Source: Photobacterium sp. TY1-4 (GTDB lineage: Bacteria; Pseudomonadota; Gammaproteobacteria; Enterobacterales; Vibrionaceae). From it: 64,000 nt of DNA. Within the stretch, counting starts at the first letter, position 1, and every line of letters begins with the position of its first letter. The translations under genes and the position numbers were made by a program. Positions 24,911 to 33,740 of the stretch are shown here, in pieces. The stretch is from the NCBI RefSeq assembly GCF_025398175.1, contig NZ_CP099735.1:248001-312000 (forward strand), given 5' to 3'. Below the pieces are notes generated by a model. The model was not told the origin of the DNA, did not search any database, and worked only from the letters and a program-made list of their open reading frames with translations.

Positions 24911-25342
24911 GGTTTTCCGTTATATGCTTTGAATCCAGAATAGTCCGCCATTATAACGTGTTGCCGTACAAAATAGAGTGAAAATTAACGGTAAGTCTTG
25001 CGGAAAACCATGAATTCAGGCCAAGTTGGTCCGTCTGCCCGCGTACTGGGCCCCAGACGCGATGAAAGCGCACTTTGGAATGTGAGTCCCTGGAACATTG
25101 GAGCCGAGGGCACTGCTGTTGTGGGATAAGAAGGGTAAGCGGGAAGCTAGGTCATATTTTTTCGATAAATTTATCTAATGACTTGACGGTGTCGGGATTA
25201 GCTGTGAGAGTATGCGGTCATATTCAACTGGTAACTGTGCTGGTTGTTTAGTTGTACCCCGGTTGCTTTTCGTATACATCGGTAAAGCGAGTCCATTGGC
25301 CGGGAACAAATGTGTGAAAGATATTCAAAGGATAATACGGCT
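24911..25342. other. Divergent intergenic region
   Basis: This 432-base gap lies between popT (minus) and a VOC-family gene (plus). I see a 12-bp perfect palindrome GATAAATTTATC at 25164-25175 and, just after it, a possible -35 element TTGACG at 25182-25187. No open frame with coding character and no RNA gene was recognised. Confidence 0.45.
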
Positions 25343-25741
25343 ATGATACCGAGAGACGCGACACTCCGTGTTGTCAGACCAACCGATAACCTATCTCAAC
25401 TGACTGAAATGTATAGCAAGGCGCTTGGCTTTGAGATGTTGAAACAGTTTAAAGACCTGGATGGTTACGATGGGGTGGTGTTGGGGCATTCCAGACATGC
25501 TTACCATATCGAGTTTGTTCAGCAGCATGGTGTAACGGCCGGTCGTGCCCCAACGCAGGATAACTTACTGGTGTTTTATCTCGACTGTAGTCGTGTCTGG
25601 GAACGTGCCTGTCGCGGGATGATCGATGCGGGTTTTACCGTTGTCGAATCCAATAACCCGTATTGGGAACGTGTCGGCAAGACGTTTGAAGATGTCGATG
25701 GTTATCGCGTGGTCCTGCAGAACCGGGATTGGGAAAGCTGA
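25343..25741 (+). CDS. VOC family (glyoxalase-like) protein
   Basis: A 132-residue single VOC unit. LRVVRPTDNLSQLTEMYSKALGFEML opens the fold, a HAYHIEFVQQHG strand follows with likely metal-site His and Glu, and the end reads KTFEDVDGYRVVLQNRDW. The sequence resembles VOC proteins sometimes labelled prolyl endopeptidase-like or YycE-like. The substrate is unknown. The Met at 25343 has AAGGA upstream; the Met at 25310 adds 11 non-conserved residues. Confidence 0.82.
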   Translation: MIPRDATLRVVRPTDNLSQLTEMYSKALGFEMLKQFKDLDGYDGVVLGHSRHAYHIEFVQQHGVTAGRAPTQDNLLVFYLDCSRVWERACRGMIDAGFTVVESNNPYWERVGKTFEDVDGYRVVLQNRDWES

Positions 25742-25744
25742 TTA

Positions 25745-25783
25745 GAAAAAAGATAAAGCTCAGGTTATGCCTGAGCTTTCATG
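25745..25783. terminator. Bidirectional terminator
   Basis: AAAGCTCAGG (25755-25764) pairs with CCTGAGCTTT (25770-25779) around TTATG. GAAAAAAGA on the left gives a U-tract for the minus strand. It separates the VOC gene from the small minus-strand gene. Confidence 0.82.
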
Positions 25784-25791
25784 TTTGAGCA

Positions 25792-25959
25792 TCAATGCTG
25801 TTTGGTAATGTCTGCGTAAGCTGATTTGAACATCAGCGCAAAGCCTTCCTGTGAAAGCTCTTTGGCGGTGATGTCTGCCGCGTCTAGTCTTCGATAACAC
25901 TCACCCAGTGCCGCGATGGCAAAATCAAGCTCTGTTGTGCTGAGTTGTTCAGTATGCAT
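25792..25959 (-). CDS. Small conserved-looking protein of unknown function
   Basis: A 55-residue, mostly helical and acidic protein (MHTEQLSTTELDFAIAALGE and a QEGFALMFKSAYADI tail). GAGGAAGAGG lies just upstream of the Met at 25959, a strong ribosome site, and a terminator follows its stop, which together support a real gene. No family is recognised. The in-frame Met at 25977 lies upstream of that ribosome site and is less likely. Confidence 0.62.
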   Translation of the reverse strand: MHTEQLSTTELDFAIAALGECYRRLDAADITAKELSQEGFALMFKSAYADITKQH

Positions 25960-26303
25960 GGCCTCTTCCTCAATCATGCGATATCGATCGGTGGCTCAGG
26001 GCCATCGTGTGATCACTGACCATAAACCCGTGTGTATGAATATGGACTGAATGTTCTTTGATTTGGTTTTTGAATAAATGATCAGTCGTACTCACACCAT
26101 CCAGCTTATTGATTTGCTGCTAGCTTCTTGTCAGGAATCTGTAAAATGGCTGAGTTGATTCGTAAGAGGAATGTCAATTCCACATCATTTGGGTGATATT
26201 TATACACATTATGGGCGTACCTATGCGGCCGGCCTGATTCGGTCAGCCGCGGTGAAGGCATGCTGAGGTGAGCACCGGCTGAAATTTGCCGATGACGGGT
26301 GAG
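25960..26303. other. Intergenic region
   Basis: A gap of about 340 bases between two small minus-strand genes. A GC-rich inverted repeat GCGGC...GCCGC around 26224-26252 may end transcription of the upstream (26304-26615) gene, though it has no T-run. No gene was recognised. Confidence 0.35.
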
Positions 26304-26615
26304 TTAATAACGCTGATCCAGGTCCATCAACTTTTGCAAGAACTCTTCAATCTGCGCTTCATTGTTGTTATGAAATTCCGTGGTGGTTTGATTAATCACG
26401 GATTCAGGATCTTCATTCATGGTGTGAAAATGATAAGTATTGTGAAAGTTGATATCCAGACTCACATGACTGTCCGATAAATTGATGTAGTAACCATCCT
26501 GGCTCTCGGTGCAGGTAATGCCTTCGAGCTGCGCGCCATGCTCCGTCGGGGTACCTTGTGTTTTTATTTTTTCGTACACGCTCAACAGGATACGTACGTC
26601 GACTTTGTTTTTCAT
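26304..26615 (-). CDS. Small cytosolic protein, possibly DUF3081
   Basis: A 103-residue protein. MKNKVDVRILLSVYEKIKTQGTP at the N-terminus, the GYYINLSDSHVSLDINFHNTYHF strands and an acidic helical end (AQIEEFLQKLMDLDQRY) recall the DUF3081 proteins of Vibrio and Aeromonas, but I hold this loosely. There is no signal peptide. The Met at 26615 has a near-perfect GGAGG six bases upstream; the GTG at 26627 lies upstream of that site. Confidence 0.7.
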   Translation of the reverse strand: MKNKVDVRILLSVYEKIKTQGTPTEHGAQLEGITCTESQDGYYINLSDSHVSLDINFHNTYHFHTMNEDPESVINQTTTEFHNNNEAQIEEFLQKLMDLDQRY

Positions 26616-26865
26616 TGTTGCCTCCACCGGATTGGACTATCTGGAAAACAAAACTGCAGTTTCATTCATAAATTTAGGCTGTTGACCAGCGACTGCAAGT
26701 TAAGGTGACGGAAGGTTAACGGAGATCAAGAAAGTTCTGGCAGGTCAGTTGAGTAAGCGTGTAAAGCTAAAAAAAGCTTTGATAAATATCATGATTTCAT
26801 CGTGATCTTTTGTGAGTGAAGTGATAATTTGAACTGATGCAGAGCCACTAAATGGAACTTAACTC

Positions 26866-28047
26866 ATGTTTAAGCAGCTTACTGAAGCACAATTGGATCC
26901 TATTTTGTCCCTTTCTATCGCTTATCGAGAAGATGCGCGAGCGGAGAAAATGGATTTAGGGATCGGGGTTTATCGCAACAGCCAGGGTGAAACGCCGATC
27001 ATGCAGGCAGTTCAACAGGCACAGCAGAAGGTGGTAGAGACCCAGACGACCAAGGCCTATGTCGGCTTGGCAGGGAATGAGACCTTTAACCAGGCGATGA
27101 TGGATTTGCTGTTGACCGACACATCAGCGCATCAACGTGCAGCAGGGGTGCAAACCCCCGGGGCCAGCGGGGCTTTACGGATGTTGGCTGATTTAATGCG
27201 CCTGGCGCAACCGGAGACGACGGTGTGGATTTCCGATCCCAGCTATGTCAACCACAAGCCGGTCATGGAAGCTGCGGGTTTGAAGGTGAAGTTTTATCCG
27301 TATTTTGATCGCGTGACCAAACAGGTGAACCGCGAAGCCATGTTGGCCGCGCTGGCAAAGGCCGGGCCAAAAGATGTGGTGCTGCTGCACGGATGTTGCC
27401 ACAACCCAACCGGTGCCGATATTGCATTTGAAGACTGGCAGGCGATCACAGCCCTGGCCAACAAAAATGGCTTTATGCCGTTTGTAGATATTGCCTATCA
27501 GGGATTTGGGGATGGTCTCGAGCAAGATGCTGCGGGCTTAAAATATATGGCCGACCACACAGAAGAGATGGTGGTCGCGACCTCTTGTTCGAAAAACTTC
27601 GGCCTTTACCGTGAACGGACCGGAGCTGCCATTGTGATCAGCGATAGTTTAAAAGAGGCCCAGAAAGCGAAAGGGCGTATTTTGAATCTTGCGCGTTCAA
27701 CCTATACCATGCCGCCGGATCATGGTGCAGCCTTGGTCGCCACCATTCTTACCGATGATGCGCTGACGGCGACCTGGCGTGAAGAGCTCTCACAGATGCA
27801 GGCCCGTTTGGTGAGTTTACGTGCGGGCCTGACCCAGGCGGTTCGTGCACAAGGCACAGATGCGTTTAATTTTATTGATCAACATAAAGGGATGTTCTCT
27901 GTGACCGGACTGAGCCCCGAGCAAATTGCGCGGCTCCGTGATGAGTTTGCCATTTACGCGGTTGGTGATGGTCGAATTAATATTGCCGGTTTGCGCGAGC
28001 AGCAGCTTGACTACCTGGCGCACGCGTTAGTGACCGTGTCACAATAA
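26866..28047 (+). CDS. Aromatic amino acid aminotransferase (TyrB/AspC family)
   Basis: A 393-residue class I PLP aminotransferase. MDLGIGVYRNSQGETPIMQAV and TKAYVGLAGNETF are the N-terminal marks of the aspartate/tyrosine aminotransferase branch. HGCCHNPTGADI contains the conserved Asn-Pro, DIAYQGFGDGLEQD the cofactor Asp-x-x-Tyr, and TSCSKNFGLYRERTGA the Schiff-base Lys and phosphate-binding Arg. FSVTGLSPEQI and GDGRINIAGL complete the fold. It transfers amino groups between aromatic amino acids or aspartate and 2-oxoglutarate; TyrB-like specificity is inferred. It is a single gene with a terminator. Confidence 0.93.
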   Translation: MFKQLTEAQLDPILSLSIAYREDARAEKMDLGIGVYRNSQGETPIMQAVQQAQQKVVETQTTKAYVGLAGNETFNQAMMDLLLTDTSAHQRAAGVQTPGASGALRMLADLMRLAQPETTVWISDPSYVNHKPVMEAAGLKVKFYPYFDRVTKQVNREAMLAALAKAGPKDVVLLHGCCHNPTGADIAFEDWQAITALANKNGFMPFVDIAYQGFGDGLEQDAAGLKYMADHTEEMVVATSCSKNFGLYRERTGAAIVISDSLKEAQKAKGRILNLARSTYTMPPDHGAALVATILTDDALTATWREELSQMQARLVSLRAGLTQAVRAQGTDAFNFIDQHKGMFSVTGLSPEQIARLRDEFAIYAVGDGRINIAGLREQQLDYLAHALVTVSQ

Positions 28048-28070
28048 TTGAGCACCAGTTGTTGCAAGAG

Positions 28071-28094
28071 GGGAGCCAAATTGGCTCCCTTTTT
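28071..28094 (+). terminator. Terminator of the aminotransferase gene
   Basis: GGGAGCCA (28071-28078) pairs with TGGCTCCC (28082-28089) around AAT and is followed by TTTTT. Confidence 0.93.
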
Positions 28095-28140
28095 GATTGG
28101 TTTTCGCCCGGTCACTGGTGATGGGGACGAACGGATGACT

Positions 28141-28677
28141 TCAGTCAGGCGAGTGTGGTGCGTGCAGGATGGGCTGGCGTTGCTGCTCATCAATTTGATG
28201 TGCCAAAAATCGGGTCATTTCGGCAATGAGCGCCGAATGGTTTGCACCTGGTCGTGCACAAACGTCACTGATGAGTGCCAGTGCGGACAGTGCCTCCTGG
28301 CCGTTGAAGATCATGCCCGTGGCTGCTGGTTTCCCTTGATAAAAGCCGACGAACAGCTGCGCCGGGCTATCCGCTTCCAGCATGATTTGTGTCAGATACT
28401 CAATGACGGCTTCTTGCTCATGCGCATCAGACCACTGGCTGGCTCTGATCATCGAGAAGCGGATCGTTAGCGGGTGGCAGTCGACAGGATAAATGGACAG
28501 TAGGGATAAAGGCGTGTCGTCACGATCGGTCATCAACTGGTAGGAACCCGTCGCTTGCTGCGCCTGATAGATTGTCAGCCCTTCCTGACTCTGCGGGGTC
28601 GGAAATTCGGCCTCTGTGATATGGCTGGCCATCCATTGATTTTTCGAGTTAATCAGCTGTTCAATCTGTGACTGCAT
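28141..28677 (-). CDS. Probable GNAT-fold acetyltransferase-like protein
   Basis: A 178-residue soluble protein. The C-terminal half (AQLFVGFYQGKPAATGMIFNGQEALSALALISDVCARPGANHSALIAEMTRFL) follows the beta-strand, acyl-CoA loop and helix order of GNAT N-acetyltransferases. The exact RxxGxG/A motif is degenerate (CARPGANHSA), so activity is uncertain. The N-terminal half is not recognised. It is a single minus-strand gene convergent with the aminotransferase. Confidence 0.6.
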   Translation of the reverse strand: MQSQIEQLINSKNQWMASHITEAEFPTPQSQEGLTIYQAQQATGSYQLMTDRDDTPLSLLSIYPVDCHPLTIRFSMIRASQWSDAHEQEAVIEYLTQIMLEADSPAQLFVGFYQGKPAATGMIFNGQEALSALALISDVCARPGANHSALIAEMTRFLAHQIDEQQRQPILHAPHSPD

Positions 28678-28884
28678 ATTTTCTGTTCATTATCCGCGTT
28701 TCATTCCACCATACCCTATCTTGGCTCCGGAAGGTATTAAACCCGGGTTGATTGACCATTTTTTAGCTGATTTTTTAACATTCAGGCTATCGTCAATGAT
28801 TCAGGAGCCAGAAGTTAATCGTTTGATGAGTCTCTAATTTCTGTTGCATCGCTACTGAAAAGTCGAACCAGGGGGCGGTGAGGT

Positions 28885-28913
28885 TTTACTCCCGATAGGG
28901 AGCTCTATATAAT
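28885..28913 (+). promoter_or_regulatory. Candidate sigma70 promoter of the two-component operon
   Basis: TTTACT at 28885-28890 and a perfect TATAAT at 28908-28913 are separated by 17 bases, 34 bases before the GTG start of the sensor kinase. Confidence 0.6.
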
Positions 28914-28946
28914 CAACCGATTTCATAAAATGTTGCAGGAGTCTGT

Positions 28947-29990
28947 GTGGCGGCCATCCAGCGCAAGGAAAGATACAGATTTACAACCTGGGATTTGGTC
29001 ATCAGCCTGGTGTTATGCATCGGGATAGCCTGTATTACCTATTCCTTGAAAGGGGGGGATTATAATGACCACCTGATCATCGCGCTGGGCTATGGCACGG
29101 TCTGTAACTTAATCAGCCTTTTTGTCCGTACCTATTTTCCGATGTGGCGGGCTTTGACCCATTCTGTGGTCGTCATTACTGTGACGATCATGCTGGGCAC
29201 TTTACATGCCCTGTTATGGCTTGTTTGGCTCCAACGTCAGGGGGAAGTTGCGGAAGTCCTGTCTTTGGTCTCCTTCGCGCTGTTTTTTTCCAGCTGTATT
29301 TATTATTTCTTCTACTGCCGTGAGAAAGCCTTGCTGTATAAGCATCAGTTGCGCCAGGTACAACTGGTTCAGGCTGAACATGAAAAGGCGCTGGTGGTCA
29401 GTCAGCTGAAAGTGCTGCAAAGCCAGATCGAACCTCATTTTCTGTTCAACACCCTGGCAAACCTCCAGGTGTTGATCGATGCCGATCCCAAGAAAGCGCA
29501 GTCCTTGTTACTGCGATTTACTGAACTGCTCCGCATCAGTCTCAAAAAAAGTCGCTGTGATCAGATCAAGCTGGAAGATGAGATTGAATTGCTGGAAGCC
29601 TACCTGGAGATCCAATCCATTCGGTTGGGCGAGCGGCTTCGGTATCGGTTTGTTGTTGCGCCTGACGTCGATACCTGCTGGCATATCCCGCCACACCTGT
29701 TGCAACCGTTGGTTGAAAATGCGGTTTGTCATGGTATCGAGCCTTGTCCGGCTGGCGGGGAAGTCGTCGTGTCCTTGTCTGGCGTGGAAGGACGGTTACA
29801 GATTCGCGTTGAAGATGATGGGGCCGGACTGGGCGGAAAATCTCTTCATAAAGGAAACGGGTTGAGTTTGGATAATATTCGCCAGCGTCTGAAAGCGTTG
29901 TATGGTCCCCAGGCATCGTTATCTATCGCCTCATCTGAGCGTGGCGGTGTGATTAGTAAAATTGAACTGATTCCCGGAGATGGACGATGA
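28947..29990 (+). CDS. LytS/YehU-type sensor histidine kinase
   Basis: A 347-residue membrane kinase. About four hydrophobic segments in residues 15-125 form the sensor, a coiled-coil linker follows, then the His_kinase domain with QIEPHFLFNTLANLQVLI (phospho-acceptor His), and an ATPase domain with PLVENAVCHG, VEDDGAGLGG and KGNGLSLDNIRQRL. The GTG start has GCAGGAG upstream. It overlaps the response regulator by four bases (ATGA), so the pair forms a coupled two-component system. The signal is unknown. Confidence 0.93.
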   Translation: MAAIQRKERYRFTTWDLVISLVLCIGIACITYSLKGGDYNDHLIIALGYGTVCNLISLFVRTYFPMWRALTHSVVVITVTIMLGTLHALLWLVWLQRQGEVAEVLSLVSFALFFSSCIYYFFYCREKALLYKHQLRQVQLVQAEHEKALVVSQLKVLQSQIEPHFLFNTLANLQVLIDADPKKAQSLLLRFTELLRISLKKSRCDQIKLEDEIELLEAYLEIQSIRLGERLRYRFVVAPDVDTCWHIPPHLLQPLVENAVCHGIEPCPAGGEVVVSLSGVEGRLQIRVEDDGAGLGGKSLHKGNGLSLDNIRQRLKALYGPQASLSIASSERGGVISKIELIPGDGR

Positions 29991-30775
29991 CCCAAGCCTT
30001 AACCGCACTGATCGCCGATGATGAACCATTGCTGCGCCATCATTTGAAATCTGTACTGGGCGACGTCTGGCCTGAATTGGATGTGGTTGCCAGCGAGTCG
30101 GACGGTGCGGCTGCATTGGCGAAGATCCATGCTTTGCAGCCGGATGTGGTGTTTCTTGATATTCGGATGCCCGGTATCGACGGAATTGCCGTTGCCAGAG
30201 CTCTGAAGGAAATGGAGATGGTACCGGTCATCGTGTTCATCACCGCATATGATGAATACGCGGTGCAAGCGTTTGAGGCACACGCGTTCGATTACCTGCT
30301 GAAACCTTTGCATGACAAACGTCTGATTCAAACGTGTGAACGACTGAAAAACCAGGTTCGGTTATGTCATGCCGGACAAGGGCAGAGCACGGCTGGTGCC
30401 ATTGCATCCATTGAGCGTCTGATGCAGAAAATGCAGTCACCGATGAACCCATGGTTACGCTGGATCAGGGCCAGTAAGGGGGATGAAATCAGTTTGGTTT
30501 CCGTTGATGATGTCATTTACCTCAGGGCTGAAGATAAGTATGTCAGTGTGTATACATGCGAAGGGGAATACATCATTCGTATGCCACTTAAAGAGCTGAT
30601 TAAACAACTGGACCCGGATATGTTTTGGCAGATCCACCGTGCAACAATTGTCCGGGTGGAAGCGATTGAACGGGTGAAGCGTGACTTTACCGGGAAAATG
30701 TTTGTCTACCTGGCCGGCGGCCACGGAAAACTTGCCGTCAGCCGGAATGCCCAGGGGTTATTCAAGCAGATGTAA
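29987..30775 (+). CDS. LytR/AlgR-type response regulator (LytTR)
   Basis: A 262-residue regulator. The receiver domain (1-125) has LIADDEPLLRHHL, the phospho-acceptor Asp in VVFLDIRMPGIDG, and YLLKPLHDKRL. A variable linker leads to the LytTR DNA-binding domain (about 155-262): IRASKGDEISLVSVDDVIYLRAEDKYVSVY and FWQIHRATIVRVEAIERVKRD. LytTR proteins bind direct repeats upstream of targets and bend DNA. It is co-translated with its kinase, and its targets are not evident here. Confidence 0.94.
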   Translation: MTQALTALIADDEPLLRHHLKSVLGDVWPELDVVASESDGAAALAKIHALQPDVVFLDIRMPGIDGIAVARALKEMEMVPVIVFITAYDEYAVQAFEAHAFDYLLKPLHDKRLIQTCERLKNQVRLCHAGQGQSTAGAIASIERLMQKMQSPMNPWLRWIRASKGDEISLVSVDDVIYLRAEDKYVSVYTCEGEYIIRMPLKELIKQLDPDMFWQIHRATIVRVEAIERVKRDFTGKMFVYLAGGHGKLAVSRNAQGLFKQM

Positions 30776-30791
30776 CCCCGGTCGAATCAGG

Positions 30792-31640
30792 TTAGTGCTT
30801 ATCAAAAAAGTCTTTGTTCCGGATGTACTTTCGCATGTAATGATAAGTGACAGGGCGAAGAAGCCAACTGATCAGGGACTTATACAGCCGGTAAGGGGTG
30901 GGAGAGTTCTCGTAGATCCGGCCTTCATGCAGCCAGAGAAGCTTGCCTACATGCCAGTACATAAAGGGGATGGGTGGTAAGAACGTCACGATATCTAAGT
31001 CACAACAGATCCGGTATGTGCAATGGTTGAGCTGATAGTGACGTTTAAAGCTTCTTAACCCGGCGGCAGGTTGTCCGAAGGTGACCACACGCTTGATCGC
31101 ATCCGGGTGACTGGCAGACAGGCGATCCGCAACCAGGATCGCCATGGCACCACCGGAAGAGTGGCCGGTGAAGGTGACTTTCTTACCGGCGGCAATCAGC
31201 GGCGTGATGATTTTTTCGATATGCTGATAAACCGATAAATCCCCGAACTGTGGTTGATCACTGGCCTGACTCAGCTCGATACACTGTGATTCAAACAGAT
31301 CGGGCGGTGCCTGGTACGGGCGGTGACGCTTGCTTTTTTGTGACAGTAAGAAATGGTAACCCCAGTGAATGTAGTAGCGGCGTTGGTGTTTTATTTGCTG
31401 TTTGGGCAGGCAAGCCATATTGAGCAGCCAATCCCAGAGGTTTTGCGAACCTTTGAAAACCACCACGACTTCGTTCTTTTCTCCCCAAAGCACCCGAATG
31501 ATGGTTCTGCCCCAGCGGTCCGTGATCTCATATCGCCCGTCGGCACTGAAACCATAAATGGTATGATCGAACGTCGGCGGATAGGCAAGCTTGCAAAGAA
31601 TGGCATATCGTTCATATTGATAGCGTTTTAGTGGCTTCAT
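30792..31640 (-). CDS. Class 3 lipase family protein
   Basis: A 282-residue alpha/beta hydrolase of the fungal lipase (class 3) type. VVVVFKGSQNLWDWLLNM is the strand before the oxyanion region, VTFTGHSSGGAMAILVADRL holds the nucleophile Ser in G-H-S-S-G, and RVVTFGQPAAG follows. DLDIVTFLPPIPFMYWHVG supplies the Asp, with a later His. There is no signal peptide, so it is probably intracellular or exported by another route. Its 3' end lies 16 bases from the facing response regulator gene. Confidence 0.88.
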   Translation of the reverse strand: MKPLKRYQYERYAILCKLAYPPTFDHTIYGFSADGRYEITDRWGRTIIRVLWGEKNEVVVVFKGSQNLWDWLLNMACLPKQQIKHQRRYYIHWGYHFLLSQKSKRHRPYQAPPDLFESQCIELSQASDQPQFGDLSVYQHIEKIITPLIAAGKKVTFTGHSSGGAMAILVADRLSASHPDAIKRVVTFGQPAAGLRSFKRHYQLNHCTYRICCDLDIVTFLPPIPFMYWHVGKLLWLHEGRIYENSPTPYRLYKSLISWLLRPVTYHYMRKYIRNKDFFDKH

Positions 31641-32182
31641 TCCATTGGGGGCGTCGTGAATATTGAATTCAGCTTAGCGGCCCTAAATAGCAAATTGATG
31701 ACAACTGAGATGCGGGTCAGGTTTTCTAATATGTCATTTATCACCGTATATTCCTTTCATCTGGATAATTCACCATTTATCGCATGACACTTTACATTTT
31801 TCGACAAATGGATAATCTAAGCGACTGAAAATAAAACAATATCAGTTGGCAAAGTGTCTCTGCCTATGCCCTGACCTGCAGGGCATAGGATATCGCCCGA
31901 GATGCGCCTGATGTCGTTGCTAAGTCTGGCGTTCGATGGCGTACCGGGGAGACAGTCGATAGGATATGAAAGGTTTGGAGGGGGCACCGGAATTGAAGGT
32001 TCATGGTCTTGTCACCATTCTGACATGAGTTCGTCATTCGGTAATAGGTTGTTCTTGCTACATTGTTATTGCTCAATATGAAATTTAGCCAGTCGAGAAT
32101 GTGCCGTAAAAATTTACGCTTTGTACATATTCTTAGTCTATTTTTCATGTAGCGTTTTAAACACTTTTCAGGGAGATCTTGA
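31641..32182. other. Long intergenic region with a strong hairpin
   Basis: These 542 bases hold no convincing gene. CCTATGCCCTG (31863-31873) pairs perfectly with CAGGGCATAGG (31879-31889) around ACCTG, an 11-bp hairpin without a T-run. CGTAAAAATTTACG (32105-32118) is a second near-palindrome, 65 bases before the next gene. A small RNA is possible, but I see no clear promoter plus terminator pair. Confidence 0.45.
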
Positions 32183-32908
32183 ATGAGCAGTAACCCGAAC
32201 AGCAAACCGTACTTGAACTGGATGCCACTGAAACCCGAAGACTATTTTCATTTTCAAACCCAATGGGTGTTTCAGTCAGCCAAGCAGCTCGAAGGTGTCA
32301 TGGTGGCGCATGCCAGAGAGTCGATCAAAGGGACTCACCAACACACCCTGACCGTGCTCGAAGCACTGGATCAGGGGGTAAAACGGCAACAGAAAACATC
32401 TGAGCCTCAGCTATGTTTTCCGTTTGACCTGTTGGATAACCTGACCCGCTCTGCAACGAATCAGTGGCGCGCGGCAGTGGGGCTGGGATCTCCCAAAGAG
32501 TCTGCGCTTCAGGATGAACTGAGCAAACAGGAACAATTGCTGTCGCGGATGCAAAAGCAATTCAATCAGGAGAAATCGGCCCTTGCAGAAGCGTTGTCAG
32601 TGAAAGATGCGCAACATGAGCAGGTGAAGGCAGAAGCGGATAAAGCGACCAAAGCAAAGAACACGGCGCAGCGGGCCCAGCGGAAGGTGAAAGCAGAACT
32701 GGAAGCGAGCCTGGCGGAGCACGCTGTATTAAAAGAAGAACTGAATACGATACAAGAAAGATACGATCAACAGGCCTCTCAAAGCGAACAGCAGTTGGCG
32801 GGGTTGAAGGCAGAAAAAGAAAAATTGCTCGCTGAAACAGAGAGCTTAAAACAACAACTAGAGACGCTTGAGCAACAGGTGGCGCAATCATCGCAGTACG
32901 CGCCATAA
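32183..32908 (+). CDS. Coiled-coil protein, unknown function
   Basis: A 241-residue cytosolic protein in two parts. Residues 1-105 (NWMPLKPEDYFHFQTQWVF, then an amphipathic helix AKQLEGVMVAHARESIKG) may be a globular or phasin-like helical head. Residues 110-235 are a long Glu/Gln/Lys-rich coiled coil with heptads (LSKQEQLLSRMQKQFNQEK, LKAEKEKLLAETESLKQQLE). The head loosely recalls polyhydroxyalkanoate granule phasins, but no pha genes are near, so I leave the function open. GGGAG precedes the ATG, and it has its own terminator. Confidence 0.75.
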   Translation: MSSNPNSKPYLNWMPLKPEDYFHFQTQWVFQSAKQLEGVMVAHARESIKGTHQHTLTVLEALDQGVKRQQKTSEPQLCFPFDLLDNLTRSATNQWRAAVGLGSPKESALQDELSKQEQLLSRMQKQFNQEKSALAEALSVKDAQHEQVKAEADKATKAKNTAQRAQRKVKAELEASLAEHAVLKEELNTIQERYDQQASQSEQQLAGLKAEKEKLLAETESLKQQLETLEQQVAQSSQYAP

Positions 32909-32931
32909 TTCTCACGCTTTCATTTCTCTTA

Positions 32932-32960
32932 TAGCGCCTCGCTCACAGGGCGCTTTTTTT
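32932..32960 (+). terminator. Terminator of the coiled-coil gene
   Basis: AGCGCC and GGGCGCT pair around a CGCTCACA-type loop and are followed by eight T residues. Confidence 0.85.
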
Positions 32961-33082
32961 TACCCGGTCATAAATTAGCGCTTGCCTTTTCTTTTCGTCA
33001 GTCGTTATGTTTATTGATGTCTCTCGTGATTGAGATTCAGACGCAATAATCAAAAACAGAAGCAGCCAGGGAGTATGTGGGT

Positions 33083-33577
33083 ATGGGTGAAAGGCAACGA
33101 GAAGTAACACTGAGATTTCTGGCTGAACCGGGGGACGTTAACTTTGGTGGTAAGGTACATGGTGGCGCCGTGATGAAGTGGATCGACTTAGCGGCGTACG
33201 CGTGTTCTGCAGGCTGGAGTGGGAAATATTGCATCACGGCCTATGCTGGGGGGATCCGTTTTGTCGCACCTATTCATGTCGGCAATCTGGTCGAAGTCAG
33301 TGCGAAAGTCATTTATACCGGCCGGACATCAATGCATATCGCGATTGATGTCCAGGCCAGTGATCCGAAAAATCTTGAGCGTCGGCTGACCACGCACTGT
33401 ATCGTAATTATGGTGGCGGTTGATGAAGCCGGAAATCCAAGTCCGGTGCCGGAGTGGGTGCCGAAAACAGATGAAGACAAGCTACTGCGGGATTCTGCGA
33501 TTAAGTTGATGAATATGCGCAAAGAAATCGGCGAAGAGATGGAAGCGCATGTGAAATATCTCAAGTCGAAAAACTAA
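33083..33577 (+). CDS. Hotdog-fold acyl-CoA thioesterase
   Basis: A 164-residue acyl-CoA thioesterase of the YciA/ACOT hotdog group. EPGDVNFGGKVHGGAVMKWIDLAAYACS contains the catalytic Asp-Asn-Gly-x-hGG-type helix entry, GGIRFVAPIHVGNLVEVSAKVIYTGRTSM the central strands. It hydrolyses acyl-CoA to free acid and CoA; chain preference is unknown. ATG 33083 is nine bases after GGGAG; the GTG at 33077 is too close to that site. It ends in a terminator that runs into a tandem repeat. Confidence 0.9.
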   Translation: MGERQREVTLRFLAEPGDVNFGGKVHGGAVMKWIDLAAYACSAGWSGKYCITAYAGGIRFVAPIHVGNLVEVSAKVIYTGRTSMHIAIDVQASDPKNLERRLTTHCIVIMVAVDEAGNPSPVPEWVPKTDEDKLLRDSAIKLMNMRKEIGEEMEAHVKYLKSKN

Positions 33578-33597
33578 GCGGCGATTCTCGGTAATAG

Positions 33598-33632
33598 CGA
33601 CGGCCCTGGTTGATGACCGGGGCCGTTTTCAT
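33598..33632 (+). terminator. Terminator of the thioesterase gene
   Basis: ACGGCC-CT-GGT (from 33599) pairs with ACC-GG-GGCCGT around TGATG and is followed by TTTC, 22 bases after the stop codon. Confidence 0.75.
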
Positions 33633-33664
33633 CCGGGCCGTTTTGATCCGAGCCGTTTTGAACC
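33620..33664. repeat. 15-bp tandem repeat, three units
   Basis: GGGCCGTTTTCATCC (33620-33634), GGGCCGTTTTGATCC (33635-33649) and GAGCCGTTTTGAACC (33650-33664) follow head to tail. Neighbouring units differ by one and two bases. The first copy is also the 3' arm and T-run of the thioesterase terminator, so the array repeats half a terminator. Confidence 0.88.
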
Positions 33665-33740
33665 GAGCGAACCATGCTCGTTTAGCCGGGAGTCAGGTTT
33701 GTATCCTATGATGTTGCATCCTAAAGGAGAAATCACAGTG

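Noticed and set aside
26761..26800. TyrR box upstream of the aromatic aminotransferase
   Set aside because: A TGTAAA half-site is present, but the partner half TTTACA is missing at the right spacing; only an AAAGCT/AGCTTT inverted repeat is seen.
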